This document shows positions 5,317 to 5,984 of a stretch of 5,984 nucleotides of DNA, piece by piece. The notes under the pieces were generated by a model that did no database searches, had not been told where the DNA came from, and saw only the letters and a list, made by a program, of their open reading frames with translations. Both the position numbers and the translations under genes were made by a program. Source of the DNA: Methanolobus sp. UBA118 (lineage in GTDB: Archaea; Halobacteriota; Methanosarcinia; Methanosarcinales; Methanosarcinaceae); NCBI GenBank assembly GCA_002508635.1, contig DACO01000036.1:9360-15343 (forward strand). The letters are read 5' to 3'. Each line of letters starts with the position of its first letter. Position 1 is the stretch's first letter.

Positions 5317-5984
5317 ATGCCAGTTGATCCCATATGTAAGAGAAGGGTACCGGAAGATACCCAGCATTTCAGTAATTACGGCGGAAAGAAGTACTGCTTC
5401 TGCTCCCCTGAGTGCAAGACAAAGTTCGATGATCTTGAGAAAAGTGTGATACGTCTGAAAAGATCCATCGGAGAGAAGGAAAGAATATCCTTCGGCAAGC
5501 TCAGAAAAGAGATAATCAAGCCCGGCATCTGCACTCTATGCGGAGCCTGTGCCGCATCCTGTGAATCGATCACCATAGAGGACGGTCAGCCAAAACTTGT
5601 GGACAAGTGTACGGCCTGTGGTGTCTGCTATAACCAGTGCCCCAGGACAATTACAACAGAAGAGGGACTCATAGGCAAGATACGCAACGCCTATGCAGCC
5701 AGGACCGGAATCAAGGACCTTAAGGGACAGGACGGGGCGGTTGTGACATCCATGCTGGCATATGGTCTTGAGGAAGGGCTGATCGACTGTGCTATCGTTA
5801 CCGTCAAATCAGAGGAAGAGCCCTGGAAACCGGTGCCGATTGTGGCTACAACATACGATGAGCTGATAGAGTCTACTGGAAGCATATACAGTCACAGTAT
5901 GACACTGGAAGCCCTGATGAGTGCTGTTAAGCAGGGTATGAGGAGTATTGCTTTTGTGGGAACAAGCTGCAATATCGATGCGGT
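5317..5984 (+). CDS. YHS domain - ferredoxin - FrhB-type F420 oxidoreductase fusion (3' partial)
   Basis: The frame stays open to the right edge; 222 residues are visible and the C-terminus is missing. Residues 1-40 form a YHS (TRASH-like) metal-binding domain: DPIC with Cys7, then YGGKKYCFCSPEC with Cys29 and Cys33. A charged Lys/Glu linker (about 40-69) leads to two CX2CX2CX3C [4Fe-4S] motifs, Cys72/75/78/82 and Cys98/101/104/108. From about 120 the sequence matches the N-terminal FrhB/FdhB domain of coenzyme F420 hydrogenase/dehydrogenase beta subunits: GQDGAVVTSMLAYGLEEG (137-154), YSHS (191-194) and GTSC (215-218), where the family usually has GTPC. The family carries FAD and Fe-S clusters and passes electrons between reduced F420 and a partner. 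The expected remainder is the FrhB C-terminal domain. A YHS domain at the front is unusual; these domains more often occur alone or with metal pumps. Divergent placement 123 bases from the siroheme protein suggests it may be that protein's F420H2-oxidising electron donor. Confidence 0.9.
   Translation, partial: MPVDPICKRRVPEDTQHFSNYGGKKYCFCSPECKTKFDDLEKSVIRLKRSIGEKERISFGKLRKEIIKPGICTLCGACAASCESITIEDGQPKLVDKCTACGVCYNQCPRTITTEEGLIGKIRNAYAARTGIKDLKGQDGAVVTSMLAYGLEEGLIDCAIVTVKSEEEPWKPVPIVATTYDELIESTGSIYSHSMTLEALMSAVKQGMRSIAFVGTSCNIDA

Noticed and set aside
1..5984. CRISPR array, tRNA/rRNA gene, insertion sequence or attachment site
   Set aside because: No regularly spaced repeats, no cloverleaf or rRNA-like segments, and no transposase or terminal inverted repeats were seen; almost all bases are accounted for by the six protein genes.

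Overview
The window looks like a chromosomal piece of a methanogenic or methanotrophic archaeon, most likely Methanosarcinales-like. The reasons are a sulfite-reductase-like siroheme/ferredoxin protein of the kind common in methanogens, an FrhB-type (coenzyme F420) oxidoreductase, an uncharacterised radical SAM protein, and GGAG/GGATGA-type Shine-Dalgarno sites with AT-rich intergenic promoters. The genus cannot be fixed from the sequence alone.

Layout: (1) Bases 1-2382, plus strand, hold most of a P1B-1 copper-transporting ATPase (CopA), cut off at its 5' end by the window edge. (2) After 23 bases comes a 77-residue protein with two predicted membrane helices (2406-2639). (3) A RimJ/RimL-like GNAT acetyltransferase follows (start probably 2709, end 3275). 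An exact 9-bp inverted repeat lies just before and across its alternative upstream start. (4) The transcription direction then flips. A radical SAM protein (3293-4273 or 4285, minus) ends 17 bases from the GNAT gene. Upstream of it on the same strand is a siroheme sulfite/nitrite reductase-like protein with an inserted 2x[4Fe-4S] ferredoxin domain (4342-5193, minus). (5) A 123-base divergent intergenic region (5194-5316) contains an 18-bp operator-like palindrome. (6) The plus-strand gene from 5317 runs off the right edge. It encodes a YHS metal-binding domain, then a 2x[4Fe-4S] ferredoxin domain, then the start of an FrhB/FpoF-type F420 oxidoreductase domain.

Working model: the left third is a copper-efflux unit with a small membrane partner. 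The right half is a redox cluster. Its divergently transcribed FrhB-like and siroheme-reductase-like genes together carry the same kinds of domains that are fused in the F420-dependent sulfite reductase Fsr, so they may be a two-protein counterpart of that enzyme. The YHS domain and the linked radical SAM gene are the unexplained additions. The physical partnership is inference from gene order and domain content. What is seen directly is the motifs, spacing and repeats listed below.
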